From Lactobacillaceae bacterium (GTDB taxonomy: Bacteria; Bacillota; Bacilli; Lactobacillales; Lactobacillaceae): 64,000 bases of DNA. Positions within the stretch are counted from its first letter, which is position 1. Each line of letters opens with the position of its first letter. The stretch lies in the NCBI GenBank assembly GCA_902834055.1, contig CADFHB010000003.1, positions 1 to 64,000 of the forward strand, given 5' to 3'. The position numbers and the translations under genes are program-made. The notes under the pieces are model-generated. The model saw only the letters and a program-made list of their open reading frames with translations. It had not been told where the DNA came from and did no database searches. Below, one piece after another: positions 8,551-17,481 of this stretch.

Positions 8551-10722
8551 TCAAATAATACAGCTTTCACATTGGTTGGCGCCGATCTCATCTTGGTCAT
8601 CGGTGAAGGTCCGGATGTAGTAAATCGACTTGATTCCACGCTGGAAAGCATAGTGACGCAAGATGTTTAAATCCCGGGTAGTCATCTTAGAAGTGCGGCC
8701 GTTTTTCCATTCATATAATCCGGCCGGAATCGTTGACCGCATAAAGAGGGTCATTGACATTGACTGGTCGACGTGTTCTTGGGCGGCTGCATAGGTGTCG
8801 ATGACTTTACGCATATCGATATCATAGGCGGATTGGTAGTAAGGCATCGTGTCGTTAGAGAGGTATGGTGCGGGGTAGTAGATCTTACCGATCATCTTTT
8901 CTTGCCGCTCCTCGACCCGGTTGATGATAGGGGTTAGGCTTGCGGTGGAGTCATTGATGTATGAAGTTGAACCGTTTGGCGCAACGGCTAGGCGGTATTC
9001 ATTGTAAAGGCCATCCTTCATGACGTCATCGCGTAGCTTTTGCCAGTCTGCGGGTCCGGGAATAAAGATACCAGCGAAGAGGTCCTTGACCACGTCAGAT
9101 TGGGGCCCCCAATCCTTAGTAATGTACTTATCAAAGTAGCTACCGTCAGCATAAGTACTCTTGGCGAAGTTGTAGAAGGTTTCTTGTTGCTCGTGGGCAA
9201 TTTCATTCGATGCCACCAGTGACCAGTAGTTTAGAAGCATGAAGTAGACACCGGTAAATTCAATGGCGACCGGACTGCCGTATTGGATGTGGTTTTTGGC
9301 CAGGTAGCTGTGCAGGCCCATTGCACCGAGACCAACTGAATGGGAAAGGGCATTTCCCCGCTTGATACTAGGAACCACGTCCAGGCTTTCGACGTCACTA
9401 ATGTGGGTTAATCCCCGCATCATGGCCCGGACGGACCGGCCAAAGTCAGGGCTTTGCATCATGTTGGCAATGTTGGTTGACCCCAGGTTGCAGCTGATGT
9501 CGGTCCCTAATGTTTCGTAGGATTGGTCATCAGCGACCTTAGAAGGCACTTGGACCTGGGCAATTTCCGAACAGAGGTTGCTCATGACAATTTTACCGTC
9601 GATTGGGTTCGCCCGGTTTTCGGTATCGATGTTGATAATGTAGGGATAGCCAGATTCCTGTTGGAGCTTACTGATTTCGTCCTCTAAGTCACGGGCATTG
9701 AGCTTTTTCTTGTGGATCTCATCGTTAGCGACCATGTTGTCGTATTCCTTGGTAATGTCAACGTAAGAGAAGGGAACCCCGTAGACCCGTTGGACATCAT
9801 AAGGACTGAATAAGTAGATGTCTTGGTTTTGTTCGACTAGTTCATAGAACTTGTCAGGGACGGTGATGCCGAGGGAGAGCGTCTTAAGCCGGACCTTTTC
9901 ATCGGCGTTTTCCTTCTTGGCACCGAGAAATTCAATAATGTCCGGGTGAAAGACACTGAGGTAGACAACCCCGGCGCCTTGCCGTTGACCTAATTGGTTA
10001 GAGTAGGAAAAGCTGTCTTCCAAGAGCTTCATTACCGGTACCACCCCACTAGCAGCCCCTTTAATCTTTTTGATCGGGGCCCCGGCTTCCCGGAGGTTGC
10101 TTAAGTTGATGCCAACTCCACCACCGATCTTAGAAAGTTGGAGAGCGGAGTTGATGGTGCGACCGATGGTATTCATATCATCCGTAGTTTGGATGGCGAA
10201 GCAGGAGACAAATTCACCCCGGCGCTTTCGGCCAACATTGAGAAAGGTGGGCGTTGCTGGTTGGTAACGCTGGTGGATGATCTCGTCGGCTAAGTCCATC
10301 GCTAGCGCCTCGTCACCATTTGCCAGATACAGGGCATTCATCGCTACCCGGTCGATGTAGTTTTCTAGGTAGTATTCCTTGTCGTTGGTCCGCAGTGCGT
10401 ATTGAGCATAGAACTTATAGGCGGCCATAAAGGAGTGGAAGTGGAAGCCTTGCTCTTTGAGGTAGTCGTATAACTGCTCGATAAAGCTGAAGCGGTACTT
10501 GTCGATAAAGCCTTCTTCAATATAATCATTGGTCGTTAGCCAATCGAACCGTTCCTTTAATGAAGAAAAGTGCTTAGTATTGGGGCGAACGTTTTGTTCG
10601 ATGAAGTCAGTGAGCGCTTCTTTATCTTTGTCAAGCTGGATCTTATCATCACGGGGGATATTAACTTCGTTATTGAGGTCGAAGTACTTAACTTTGGTAA
10701 TATCAATATTGGATAAGGACAT
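8551..10722 (-). CDS. nrdE: Class Ib ribonucleoside-diphosphate reductase, large catalytic subunit NrdE
   Basis: NrdE binds NDP substrates and performs the radical reduction. It is 723 aa, near the 720 typical of NrdE and lacking the long N-terminal ATP cone of NrdA. Visible motifs are the substrate/cysteine region ATPTFLNVGRKRRGEFVSCF, MSNLCSEIAQ with the second active-site Cys region, and a C-terminal redox-active tail ending CESCII, which exchanges electrons with NrdH. ATG 10722 (eight bases after AGAGAG) is preferred to the TTG at 10728. Middle gene of nrdHEF. Confidence 0.93.
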   Translation of the reverse strand: MSLSNIDITKVKYFDLNNEVNIPRDDKIQLDKDKEALTDFIEQNVRPNTKHFSSLKERFDWLTTNDYIEEGFIDKYRFSFIEQLYDYLKEQGFHFHSFMAAYKFYAQYALRTNDKEYYLENYIDRVAMNALYLANGDEALAMDLADEIIHQRYQPATPTFLNVGRKRRGEFVSCFAIQTTDDMNTIGRTINSALQLSKIGGGVGINLSNLREAGAPIKKIKGAASGVVPVMKLLEDSFSYSNQLGQRQGAGVVYLSVFHPDIIEFLGAKKENADEKVRLKTLSLGITVPDKFYELVEQNQDIYLFSPYDVQRVYGVPFSYVDITKEYDNMVANDEIHKKKLNARDLEDEISKLQQESGYPYIINIDTENRANPIDGKIVMSNLCSEIAQVQVPSKVADDQSYETLGTDISCNLGSTNIANMMQSPDFGRSVRAMMRGLTHISDVESLDVVPSIKRGNALSHSVGLGAMGLHSYLAKNHIQYGSPVAIEFTGVYFMLLNYWSLVASNEIAHEQQETFYNFAKSTYADGSYFDKYITKDWGPQSDVVKDLFAGIFIPGPADWQKLRDDVMKDGLYNEYRLAVAPNGSTSYINDSTASLTPIINRVEERQEKMIGKIYYPAPYLSNDTMPYYQSAYDIDMRKVIDTYAAAQEHVDQSMSMTLFMRSTIPAGLYEWKNGRTSKMTTRDLNILRHYAFQRGIKSIYYIRTFTDDQDEIGANQCESCII

Positions 10723-10756
10723 GTGCAAAACTCTCTTTCTAAAATTTTCAATAAAT

Positions 10757-10797
10757 AAACCAGGCTAGTGGCCGGTTATGCGGGGGTAGCCTGGTTT
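10757..10797 (-). terminator. Intra-operon hairpin between nrdH and nrdE
   Basis: Perfect 11-bp arms (10757-10767 with 10787-10797), followed on the minus strand by TTTATTTATT. Lying between nrdH and nrdE, it may be a weak terminator/attenuator or an mRNA processing site that changes the NrdH:NrdE ratio. Confidence 0.55.
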
Positions 10798-10816
10798 AAG
10801 TCATAAACTAAGGTTG

Positions 10817-11038
10817 TTAGGCAAGCTGTTGGAGACGGTCCGGACGGAAACCAGAAAAGGTGTTACCGTCAGGCAGTTGAACCACTGGCGTTGCCATAAA
10901 CCCAGCCTTCTTTAGCTGGTCAACGTATTCTGGTTGTTCGTCGATGTTGTGTTCCACGAAGTTGATCTGGTGCTGTTGCAAAAACCGCTTTGTCATTTTA
11001 CATTGGATACAGTTATTTTTGGAAAAAACAGTTACCAT
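10817..11038 (-). CDS. nrdH: Glutaredoxin-like electron donor NrdH
   Basis: A 73-aa redoxin that reduces the NrdE C-terminal cysteines and is itself reduced by thioredoxin reductase (trxB is at 51260). It has the CxxC active site CIQC at residues 11-14, the cis-proline region ATPVVQLPDG, and the FSGFRPDRL tail that distinguishes NrdH from glutaredoxins. A ribosome site AGGGAGGG lies just upstream of ATG. First gene of the operon. Confidence 0.95.
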   Translation of the reverse strand: MVTVFSKNNCIQCKMTKRFLQQHQINFVEHNIDEQPEYVDQLKKAGFMATPVVQLPDGNTFSGFRPDRLQQLA

Positions 11039-11083
11039 TTTTAACCCTCCCTTAGGCGTAATTAATCGTTGTTGATGTTTCTT

Positions 11084-11112
11084 AGTATAGGCGAAAATCC
11101 GGAAAAATCAAT
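11084..11112 (-). promoter_or_regulatory. nrdHEF promoter
   Basis: On the minus strand TATACT (11089-11084) is 17 bases from a weak -35 ATTGAT (11112-11107). A weak -35 fits a regulated promoter. Confidence 0.55.
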
Positions 11113-11119
11113 CAAAAAA

Positions 11120-11166
11120 GTACCACATATTGTGCTACAAAAATAGTGAAACACAATATGTGGTAC
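11120..11166. promoter_or_regulatory. Pair of candidate NrdR boxes
   Basis: Two 16-base boxes (11120-11135 and 11151-11166) each resemble the published NrdR consensus (acaCwAtATaTwGtgt); the second matches at 12 of 16 positions. Their centres are 31 bp apart, about three helical turns, as is typical for NrdR pairs. Together they form a perfect 16-bp inverted repeat (11119-11134 with 11152-11167). They lie directly upstream of the nrdHEF -35. Confidence 0.7.
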
Positions 11167-11285
11167 TGATGGTGCGGATTATTCGTGTGAAACTTTTTTA
11201 GCTTGATCACTAGATGAGTTGGAAGAACTAATTAATCATTATACACTGAATCACTGGACTATGAAAAAGAAAATGGAGATTAAGT

Positions 11286-11783
11286 TTGACAGAGCAATTA
11301 AACCAGCAAATGATGCGGGCCGCCTTGGCGGAAGCCCGACAAGCAGAAGTATTGAATGAAGTGCCAATTGGTGCCGTAGTGGTGAAGGATGGCCAGATCA
11401 TTGGGCGTGGTCACAACATGCGGGAGCGGTTCCAAGATGTTACTTATCACGCGGAAATGTTAGCGATCATGGAGGCGTGTGAAAAGCTCCATAGTTGGCG
11501 CCTGGAAGACTGCGACCTATACGTTACGTTGGAGCCCTGCATCATGTGTAGTGGGGCGATTGTCAATGCCCGAATTAAAAATGTTTATTATGGTGCAAGT
11601 GACCCCAAAGCCGGTGCGGTCGATAGTCTTTATCACTTATTGAATGATTCCCGATTGAACCACCAGGTTAACGTCACCAGTGGGGTCTTACAAGGTGAGT
11701 GCAGCCAAATGCTAAAAAACTTTTTCCGTGAAATTCGTCGGCAAAAGAAGGCAGCCCGGAAAAAACGTCGGGCTAAGGACTAG
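11286..11783 (+). CDS. tadA: tRNA-specific adenosine deaminase TadA
   Basis: TadA converts A34 to inosine in tRNA-Arg(ACG), an essential wobble modification. The 165-aa protein has the cytidine/deoxycytidylate deaminase zinc site: HAE at 55-57 (His ligand, catalytic Glu) and PCIMC at 84-88 (two Cys ligands). The C-terminus is basic (RRQKKAARKKRR), consistent with tRNA binding. Start is TTG 11286, seven bases after GGAG. It lies immediately upstream of the SRP RNA and dnaX, the usual Firmicutes order. Confidence 0.95.
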   Translation: MTEQLNQQMMRAALAEARQAEVLNEVPIGAVVVKDGQIIGRGHNMRERFQDVTYHAEMLAIMEACEKLHSWRLEDCDLYVTLEPCIMCSGAIVNARIKNVYYGASDPKAGAVDSLYHLLNDSRLNHQVNVTSGVLQGECSQMLKNFFREIRRQKKAARKKRRAKD

Positions 11784-11806
11784 CATTTGTGGCTGATTTA
11801 GTGTAA

Positions 11807-11812
11807 TATACT
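11807..11812 (+). promoter_or_regulatory. Probable -10 element of the SRP RNA gene
   Basis: TATACT lies about ten bases before the start of the SRP RNA stem. The -35 is not clear. Confidence 0.4.
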
Positions 11813-11821
11813 AGTTGCCGT

Positions 11822-11909
11822 AAGGCCTTAGGGCAAGGGTATGCTTACGAACCGTGTCAGGTCCGGAAGGAAGCAGCACTAAGTTTGATGTACCTTGTGC
11901 CCTAAGTTT
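11822..11909 (+). ncRNA. ffs: Signal recognition particle RNA, small bacterial type
   Basis: The apical SRP domain that binds Ffh is unmistakable (GTGTCAGGTCCGGAAGGAAG at about 11854-11873, followed by CAGCACTAAG). The closing stem is formed by CTTAGGGCAAGG (about 11827-11838) and the complementary CCTTGTGCCCTAAG (about 11893-11906). The size of about 90 nt fits the short 4.5S form used by lactobacilli. Ends are approximate. Confidence 0.93.
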
Positions 11910-11923
11910 GATTGAAATTGACG

Positions 11924-11952
11924 AGACGTGGTCGTGACCACGTCTTTTAATT
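11924..11952 (+). terminator. Terminator of ffs
   Basis: A perfect 10-bp stem AGACGTGGTC (11924-11933) with 11936-11945, followed by TTTTAATTTTT. Confidence 0.85.
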
Positions 11953-12018
11953 TTTAAAGAATCAGCGCGTAATTTTCCGTCGCTAATCTTTTCGTGTCGA
12001 AAATTCGTGGAAAGCTAG

Positions 12019-12024
12019 TATAAT
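12019..12024 (+). promoter_or_regulatory. -10 element of the dnaX operon promoter
   Basis: A consensus TATAAT about 45 bases before dnaX. The -35 (around 11995-12001) is poor. Confidence 0.5.
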
Positions 12025-12068
12025 ATTTAAGAGTAACGATTGAATTTAAAAAGAAAGGAAGCGACGTG

Positions 12069-13895
12069 ATGAGTTACCAAGCACTGTACCGGGTTTGGCG
12101 GCCCCAACGTTTTGACGAACTAGTCGGTCAGCAGGTAGTTACCCAGACGTTGAAGAATGCCATTATTACTCATCAGATCAGTCATGCCTACCTTTTTGCG
12201 GGACCACGGGGAACCGGTAAAACCTCCGCGGCGAAGATCTTTGCTAAGGCGGTAAACTGTCACCACCTGCAAGATGGTGAGCCCTGTAACCAGTGTGACC
12301 TCTGTAAGGCCATCACCAAGGGGCAGTTAAATGACGTTATCGAAATTGACGCCGCCTCCAACAACGGTGTTGAAGAAATTCGTGACATCCGGGATAAGGC
12401 GAAGTATGCACCGACCCAGGCGGACTATAAGGTTTACATTATCGACGAAGTCCACATGCTTTCGACGGGGGCTTTTAACGCCCTCCTTAAGACGCTGGAA
12501 GAACCGCCAGCAAACGTTATTTTTATCCTAGCCACAACGGAGCCCCATAAGATTCCGTTAACGATTATTTCTCGGGTGCAGCGGTTTGACTTCCGGCGGA
12601 TTTCCGCCCAGGATGCCTTTAACCGGATGAAGTACATTCTGGACCAAAAGCAGGTTGACTACGAAGAAAAGGCCCTGTGGGTGATCGCTAACGCAGCTGA
12701 AGGGGGGATGCGGGATGCCTTGAGTATCCTCGACCAAGTACTGTCCTTTAGTGATAATGAGGTTAAATTGACCGATGCCCTGACGGTGACCGGGAGTGTA
12801 ACTAAGCAATTATTGGAAAAGTACTTCTTAGAGGTGACCGACCACCAGAGTGCCGCCGCCCTTAATACCATGAAGGATATTTTAGGGCAGGGAAAGGATG
12901 GCCAGCGCTTTATTGAAGACTTGATCTCCTTTATCCGGGATGTCCTTTTGTATCAGGAGTCCCCTAAGCTTGTTTTGGTAGCCAGCACCGGGCTAAGCGA
13001 CGATGACTTTCAAAAGATGGCCGCCGCCACGACGGCCAACGTCCTTTACCAGATGATTGATGAGTTAAACAACATCCAAGAGGAGATGCGCTTTACGACG
13101 CATCCGGATGTTTATCTTGAAGTGCTGACGGTTAAGTTGGCCCAAGTTGATAAGCAAACGGTTGCCACTACTGCCCCCACCCCAGCGGCAAGTACCGATT
13201 CGGTGACTAGCCAGCAGACAATTGCTGACTTAAAGGCAACGGTTAAGCAATTGCAAGCTACCGTTAAAAAGCTTCAGGAGCAGCCAGTGGCTACACCACG
13301 CGTGGCCAAGCCCGCAAGCCAACCCCGGGTTCAACAGCGTAAGGTCGAGGTAAACCTTAGCCAGATCAATCCGGTCTTGGGGAAGGCAACCCGCAAGGAC
13401 CTAGTTGAAATCCAGGGCCTATGGCAAGAACTACTGTCGAAGCTAAGTGTCCCTCAACGTTCGTTGCTCCACGTTTCCAAGCCAGTTGCGGCTAGTACCG
13501 ATGGGGTAATTGTGGCCTTTGACTACGCCTTTTTGTTCCAGCAGGCAATGGATGATGCCGTCCTGTTGACTAGTATGGAACGAGGGCTACAGGAGCTGAC
13601 CGGAACTGAGCGCCGGGTGGTATTTGTGCCCAAGGACAAGTGGCCCCGGATTCGCCAAGAATACATTAAAGAACACGGCCTGGGGAAACCACAACATGGT
13701 CAAGCTAAAACTAATACCCCACCAGTATCGACCCAGCCAGCTGCTCTTTCTCAAGCCCACCAGCAGAGTGATGGGGATAGTGGTCAACCACCGCTACCAC
13801 CAGAACCACCATCGGCGGCAGATAGCGCTGAAGACGCGGTGACTAAGGCCCAGGAACTATTCGGTAGTGATATTGTTAAAGTAGAAGATAATTAA
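12069..13895 (+). CDS. dnaX: DNA polymerase III subunits gamma/tau
   Basis: DnaX is the ATP-driven clamp-loader motor; tau also links polymerase cores to the helicase. The 608-aa protein shows Walker A GPRGTGKTSAAK (about 45-56), a four-Cys zinc knot CHHLQDGEPCNQCDLC, Walker B IDEVHMLS and the sensor motif LEEPPANVIFILATTEP. A Pro/Gln/Ala-rich linker and a C-terminal tau-like region follow. ATG 12069 is seven bases from AAAGGAAG; the GTG at 12066 is less likely. It heads the long replication/repair operon through rsmI. Confidence 0.95.
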   Translation: MSYQALYRVWRPQRFDELVGQQVVTQTLKNAIITHQISHAYLFAGPRGTGKTSAAKIFAKAVNCHHLQDGEPCNQCDLCKAITKGQLNDVIEIDAASNNGVEEIRDIRDKAKYAPTQADYKVYIIDEVHMLSTGAFNALLKTLEEPPANVIFILATTEPHKIPLTIISRVQRFDFRRISAQDAFNRMKYILDQKQVDYEEKALWVIANAAEGGMRDALSILDQVLSFSDNEVKLTDALTVTGSVTKQLLEKYFLEVTDHQSAAALNTMKDILGQGKDGQRFIEDLISFIRDVLLYQESPKLVLVASTGLSDDDFQKMAAATTANVLYQMIDELNNIQEEMRFTTHPDVYLEVLTVKLAQVDKQTVATTAPTPAASTDSVTSQQTIADLKATVKQLQATVKKLQEQPVATPRVAKPASQPRVQQRKVEVNLSQINPVLGKATRKDLVEIQGLWQELLSKLSVPQRSLLHVSKPVAASTDGVIVAFDYAFLFQQAMDDAVLLTSMERGLQELTGTERRVVFVPKDKWPRIRQEYIKEHGLGKPQHGQAKTNTPPVSTQPAALSQAHQQSDGDSGQPPLPPEPPSAADSAEDAVTKAQELFGSDIVKVEDN

Positions 13896-13913
13896 GAAAA
13901 GGATGATTAAATT

Positions 13914-14222
13914 ATGATGCGCGGAATGAACATGCAACAAATGATGAAGCAAGCCAAGGCAATGCAAAAGAAAATGATGGCAGAACACGAAGAGTTAGCT
14001 AAGCAAGAATTCGTGGGTACCGCACCTGACGAGATGGTAACCGCTAAATTCAACGGTGATAAGACGCTGTTGGACCTTAAAATTAATCCAGAAGCGGTAG
14101 ACCCTGACGATGTTGACATGCTCCAAGACCTCCTGGTGGCGGCCATTAATGATGGCTTAAAGAAGGTTGACGAAGCAACGCAACAAAAGCTTGGCAAGTA
14201 CACGCAAGGTATGGGGCTGTAA
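13914..14222 (+). CDS. YbaB/EbfC family nucleoid-associated protein
   Basis: A small dimeric DNA-binding protein of 102 aa, almost always encoded between dnaX and recR. The N-terminus is Met/Gln/Lys-rich ([13 protein letters not shown]) and helical. The middle holds the beta-strand core ([21 protein letters not shown]), and the C-terminal helix includes [12 protein letters not shown]. Its role in organising DNA or assisting RecR is inferred from the family. A slightly distant GGA-type ribosome site precedes ATG 13914. Confidence 0.92.
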   Translation: MMRGMNMQQMMKQAKAMQKKMMAEHEELAKQEFVGTAPDEMVTAKFNGDKTLLDLKINPEAVDPDDVDMLQDLLVAAINDGLKKVDEATQQKLGKYTQGMGL

Positions 14223-14226
14223 TTAA

Positions 14227-14826
14227 ATGCAATACCCAGAACCACTAGCTAAGTTGATTGAAAGCTATACCAAGTTACCGGGGATTGGCCAAAAGACGGC
14301 CACGCGGTTGGCATTTTATACCTTGGGAATGCAAGAAGACGACGTGACCAACTTTGCCAAGTCCTTACTGGGCGCAAAACGGGACCTCCATGACTGCAGT
14401 ATTTGCGGCAACATCACTGAAGATGACCCATGCCCAATTTGTCGGGACAAGAGTCGGGACCATTCCAAGATTCTCGTGGTTGAGCAGTCCCAAGACATCA
14501 TGGCCCTGGAACGGATGCATGAGTATCATGGCCTGTACCATGTTTTACACGGGGTGATTTCGCCGGTTGCCGGTACTGGACCGGAAGACATTAACATCGC
14601 CAGCCTCATCAAACGGTTGCAAAAGGATGAAGAGGTTAAAGAAGTGATCATTGCCACCAATGCATCGTCAGATGGTGAATTAACGGCGGGCTATCTTGCA
14701 AAGCTGATTAAGCCTGCCCAGATCAAGGTTACCCGGTTGGCCCATGGATTATCCGTCGGTGCCGACATTGATTACGCCGATGAAATGACCCTGTTTAAGG
14801 CCGTGCAGGGACGAACGGAGATGTAA
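14227..14826 (+). CDS. recR: Recombination mediator protein RecR
   Basis: RecR acts with RecF/RecO to load RecA at gaps. The 199-aa protein is full length: helix-hairpin-helix [14 protein letters not shown] (about 17-30), C4 zinc finger at Cys57, 60, 69 and 72, a Toprim domain ([27 protein letters not shown]) and the C-terminal [15 protein letters not shown]. The start is four bases after the ybaB stop, with a weak ribosome site, suggesting translational coupling. Confidence 0.96.
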   Translation: MQYPEPLAKLIESYTKLPGIGQKTATRLAFYTLGMQEDDVTNFAKSLLGAKRDLHDCSICGNITEDDPCPICRDKSRDHSKILVVEQSQDIMALERMHEYHGLYHVLHGVISPVAGTGPEDINIASLIKRLQKDEEVKEVIIATNASSDGELTAGYLAKLIKPAQIKVTRLAHGLSVGADIDYADEMTLFKAVQGRTEM

Positions 14827-14829
14827 CTG

Positions 14830-15078
14830 ATGTTTTTTAAACGACAAAAGAACCAGGTTGAGCGGGAGCGTAACCAGCGTCTGTTAGATACCATTTATGA
14901 TACTAAGGCGAGTTGGGACCATGCCCAAGAGACCCAGCTGGCGGTGTACGAGGCCAATGTTAGTACGGAGTTACGCGACCGGACGAAGATTCAAGAACAA
15001 AAGTACTTATACCTATACAAGTTGGCACAGAAGTACCATGTACATGGCCAGCTAAACGAGGGTGTTATCAGTCACTAG
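14830..15078 (+). CDS. YaaL/DUF2508 family protein
   Basis: A soluble, charged, mainly helical protein of 82 aa (KRQKNQVERERNQRLLDTIYDT...). Position after recR and before tmk, as well as composition, match B. subtilis YaaL. No biochemical function is established. It starts three bases after the recR stop. Confidence 0.8.
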   Translation: MFFKRQKNQVERERNQRLLDTIYDTKASWDHAQETQLAVYEANVSTELRDRTKIQEQKYLYLYKLAQKYHVHGQLNEGVISH

Positions 15079-15086
15079 GAGGCACT

Positions 15087-15746
15087 ATGGCAGGTAAATT
15101 TATTTCATTTGAAGGACCGGATGGTGCGGGTAAGACCAGCGTCCTCCAGCAAATTGAACATGATTTAGAAGCTGAGCTCGGGGCCAACCAGGTGCTTTAT
15201 ACGCGGGAGCCAGGAGGGAACCCCATTTCGGAGCAAATCCGTCAGCTGCTCTTTAACCCGGCTAATACGGAAATGGATGGCCGGACGGAAGCGTTGCTTT
15301 TTGCGGCAGCACGGCGGCAACATATTGTCTCTGAAATTGTTCCGGCCTTAAAAGCCGATAAGGTCATCCTGTGTGACCGGTATGTCGATAGTTCGATTGC
15401 TTACCAAGGGGCGGGACGCCAGCTAGGTGAAGAGGCGGTCTGGCAGATGAACCAGTTCGCAATTGATGGCCTGCTCCCCCAATTGACGATTTACCTGGAC
15501 ATTGAGTCAGCACTTGGTCTGCGCCGAATTGCGGAGCACCGGGCTGACCAGGTTAACCGCCTTGATAAGGAACAATTGAGTTTTCACCGGACCGTTCGCC
15601 AGGCCTACCTTCGTTTATACCACCAGTATCCGGAACGGATTAAGCTTATTGATGCCAGTCAGCCGTTGGCAAAGGTGATTGCGGACGTGCGGCAAACGAT
15701 TCACGCCCGGTATCCCGACTTGTTTGCAGAAGAAAGTAAGAGGTGA
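15087..15746 (+). CDS. tmk: Thymidylate kinase
   Basis: Tmk phosphorylates dTMP to dTDP. The 219-aa protein has P-loop FEGPDGAGKTS (about 8-18), the DR(Y/H) motif in LCDRYVDSSIAYQGAGR and a lid region with LRRIAEHR. The ribosome site AGGAGG is close to ATG 15087. It sits in the replication operon, coupling dTTP supply to polymerase genes. Confidence 0.96.
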   Translation: MAGKFISFEGPDGAGKTSVLQQIEHDLEAELGANQVLYTREPGGNPISEQIRQLLFNPANTEMDGRTEALLFAAARRQHIVSEIVPALKADKVILCDRYVDSSIAYQGAGRQLGEEAVWQMNQFAIDGLLPQLTIYLDIESALGLRRIAEHRADQVNRLDKEQLSFHRTVRQAYLRLYHQYPERIKLIDASQPLAKVIADVRQTIHARYPDLFAEESKR

Positions 15747-15751
15747 TTGTC

Positions 15752-16075
15752 ATGAAAATGATCGTTGCAATTGTTCAATCAAAGGATAGCAACCGCTTGA
15801 GAAGGGCTTTCAATAAGGCGGAAGTACAGGTAACCCAGCTTTCGACAACCGGGGGCTTTCTCCGGGAAGGAAATGCGACCTTTTTAATTGGGGTTAAGGA
15901 TGAACGAGTGGCGGAAGTCTTAGAAATCATTAAGAAGAATGCGGAGTCACGGGAGCAATATGTGACCTCACAAATGCACATTGACGTTGAAGGCGGGTCC
16001 GCTTTCCCAGTTAACGTGCGGATTGGCGGGGCAACCGTCTTTATTTTGCCGGTGGAAAAATTCCTCAAGTTTTAG
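15752..16075 (+). CDS. darA: Cyclic-di-AMP-binding PII-like protein DarA (PstA/YaaQ)
   Basis: A homotrimeric PII-like receptor that binds c-di-AMP; its downstream partner is unknown. The 107-aa protein has the family start MKMIVAIVQSKDSNRL, the conserved TTGGFLREGNATFLIG segment and RIGGATVFILPVEKF. I prefer ATG 15752 (five to six bases after AGGTGA) over the upstream GTG 15743, which would overlap tmk. It follows tmk and precedes holB, as in B. subtilis. Confidence 0.92.
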   Translation: MKMIVAIVQSKDSNRLRRAFNKAEVQVTQLSTTGGFLREGNATFLIGVKDERVAEVLEIIKKNAESREQYVTSQMHIDVEGGSAFPVNVRIGGATVFILPVEKFLKF

Positions 16076-16091
16076 GTAGGTGAGTGACACG

Positions 16092-17105
16092 GTGGCGAAG
16101 GGACAAGTGAGCCGGGCAGAGCAGTTGCAGCCCGGTTTAATTAACCGTTTGAAACGGGTAATTGATAACCACGAGCTGGCGCATGCCTACTTACTGGTGG
16201 GGCCTAGTGGAGCAGGGAAAAACGCGGTTGCCCAGTGGCTAGCGTTGCGGATCTTTTGCCTCCACCCGCAGGAAAATGAACCTGACATGACTTGCCCGGA
16301 ATGCCAACGGATTCTGAGCGGTAACCACCCAGATATTGTGGTTGCCAAGCCAGAGGGGCGGCAGATCAAGGTGGACCGGATCCGCTATCTCAAAAGCGAA
16401 TTTACGAAGAGCGCCATGGAGGGGAGTCAAAAGCTCTTTATCATTAAGGATGCGGAAAAAATGACGACCAGTGCGGCTAACAGTTTGTTGAAGTTTATTG
16501 AGGAACCAGGCCCGGGAACCTATATTTTGATGCTTACGACTAACAAGAGTGCCGTGTTACCGACCATCCAGTCGCGGACCCAGGTACTAGAGCTGGCCCC
16601 CTTAAACCGCCAGGACCTCCTCCAGGTAATGGCTGACCACGATATCAGTACCGGTCAAGCAAAGGTGGCCATTGGGATTACGGACGCGGTGAGCGACGTC
16701 CAACGATGGTGTGAGGATGGCTGGTTTGGCAACGCCCTCCAGGGGATTAGTCAGTGGTATCGCCACGTTAGCGCGGGGCAGATGATGGCCTTTGTGGACG
16801 TCACCACCTCCTTGGTAAAGCTGGCGAACCGGGAACGGGAACGACAGCAGGTCCTTTTAGACCTAATCACCCTAATTTGGCGTGACACGCTGCTGAGCGC
16901 TAACGGTATTCAAGATCCGGACCGTCGTCATTTCATTGCCGAACAGCAGTTAGTTGATGAGGTAGGTCAGCGGTATTCGATGGACCGCCTGCTTGCGGTC
17001 AGCCAGTTGACCCTGGGGACGCGTCATGAGTTAGAGCAAAATATTAGTTTTCAAAACGTGGTCGAACAGTTAACAATTCGGATTGTGAAGGCATTGACTG
17101 AGTAA
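16092..17105 (+). CDS. holB: DNA polymerase III subunit delta prime
   Basis: The clamp-loader stator subunit, partner of DnaX. It is 337 aa from GTG 16092 (seven bases after AGGTGAG); an in-frame GTG at 16080 would add four residues. Visible are AYLLVGPSGAGKNAVAQW (degenerate P-loop), the zinc knot (C..HPQENEPDMTCPEC), EKMTTSAANSLLKFIEEPGPGTYILM and an SRTQ arginine-finger-type motif. There is no yaaR or yaaT homologue beside it, unlike B. subtilis. Confidence 0.93.
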   Translation: MAKGQVSRAEQLQPGLINRLKRVIDNHELAHAYLLVGPSGAGKNAVAQWLALRIFCLHPQENEPDMTCPECQRILSGNHPDIVVAKPEGRQIKVDRIRYLKSEFTKSAMEGSQKLFIIKDAEKMTTSAANSLLKFIEEPGPGTYILMLTTNKSAVLPTIQSRTQVLELAPLNRQDLLQVMADHDISTGQAKVAIGITDAVSDVQRWCEDGWFGNALQGISQWYRHVSAGQMMAFVDVTTSLVKLANRERERQQVLLDLITLIWRDTLLSANGIQDPDRRHFIAEQQLVDEVGQRYSMDRLLAVSQLTLGTRHELEQNISFQNVVEQLTIRIVKALTE

Positions 17106-17118
17106 GGGAGGCACAGTC

Positions 17119-17478
17119 ATGAATGGTGACCAACAACGAAACGGAATCTATGATAACCTTGCCCACCTCGGCGCCCACCTCACTGAGATGGGGGATGAGC
17201 TGGCAGCACTTAAGTCACAACTAAACGTTGCCCTGGCGCAGAATGCAGAGTTAACAATTGAAAATAAGCACCTCCAAGAGGCCATTAAGAAGCTCCGTGA
17301 TGAACGGGACGAACAGCAACTAACGACGGGGCGGCGAACGCTTAACGAATTATACCACCAAGGTTTTCACGTTTGCCGCAAGCACTTTGGCGAACGGCTG
17401 GCCCCAAACGAGAGTTGTATTTTCTGTGACGAGGCGATCTTCAGCGGTATGGATGGACAGAAAGGTAAGCAGGAGTAA
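17119..17478 (+). CDS. yabA: Replication initiation control protein YabA
   Basis: YabA bridges DnaA and the DnaN clamp to restrain re-initiation. The 119-aa protein has an N-terminal leucine-rich coiled coil (about 10-65) for tetramerisation and a C-terminal zinc module with His/Cys ligands (GFHVCRKHFG... CIFC). It starts 13 bases after holB. Confidence 0.93.
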   Translation: MNGDQQRNGIYDNLAHLGAHLTEMGDELAALKSQLNVALAQNAELTIENKHLQEAIKKLRDERDEQQLTTGRRTLNELYHQGFHVCRKHFGERLAPNESCIFCDEAIFSGMDGQKGKQE

Positions 17479-17481
17479 CGT

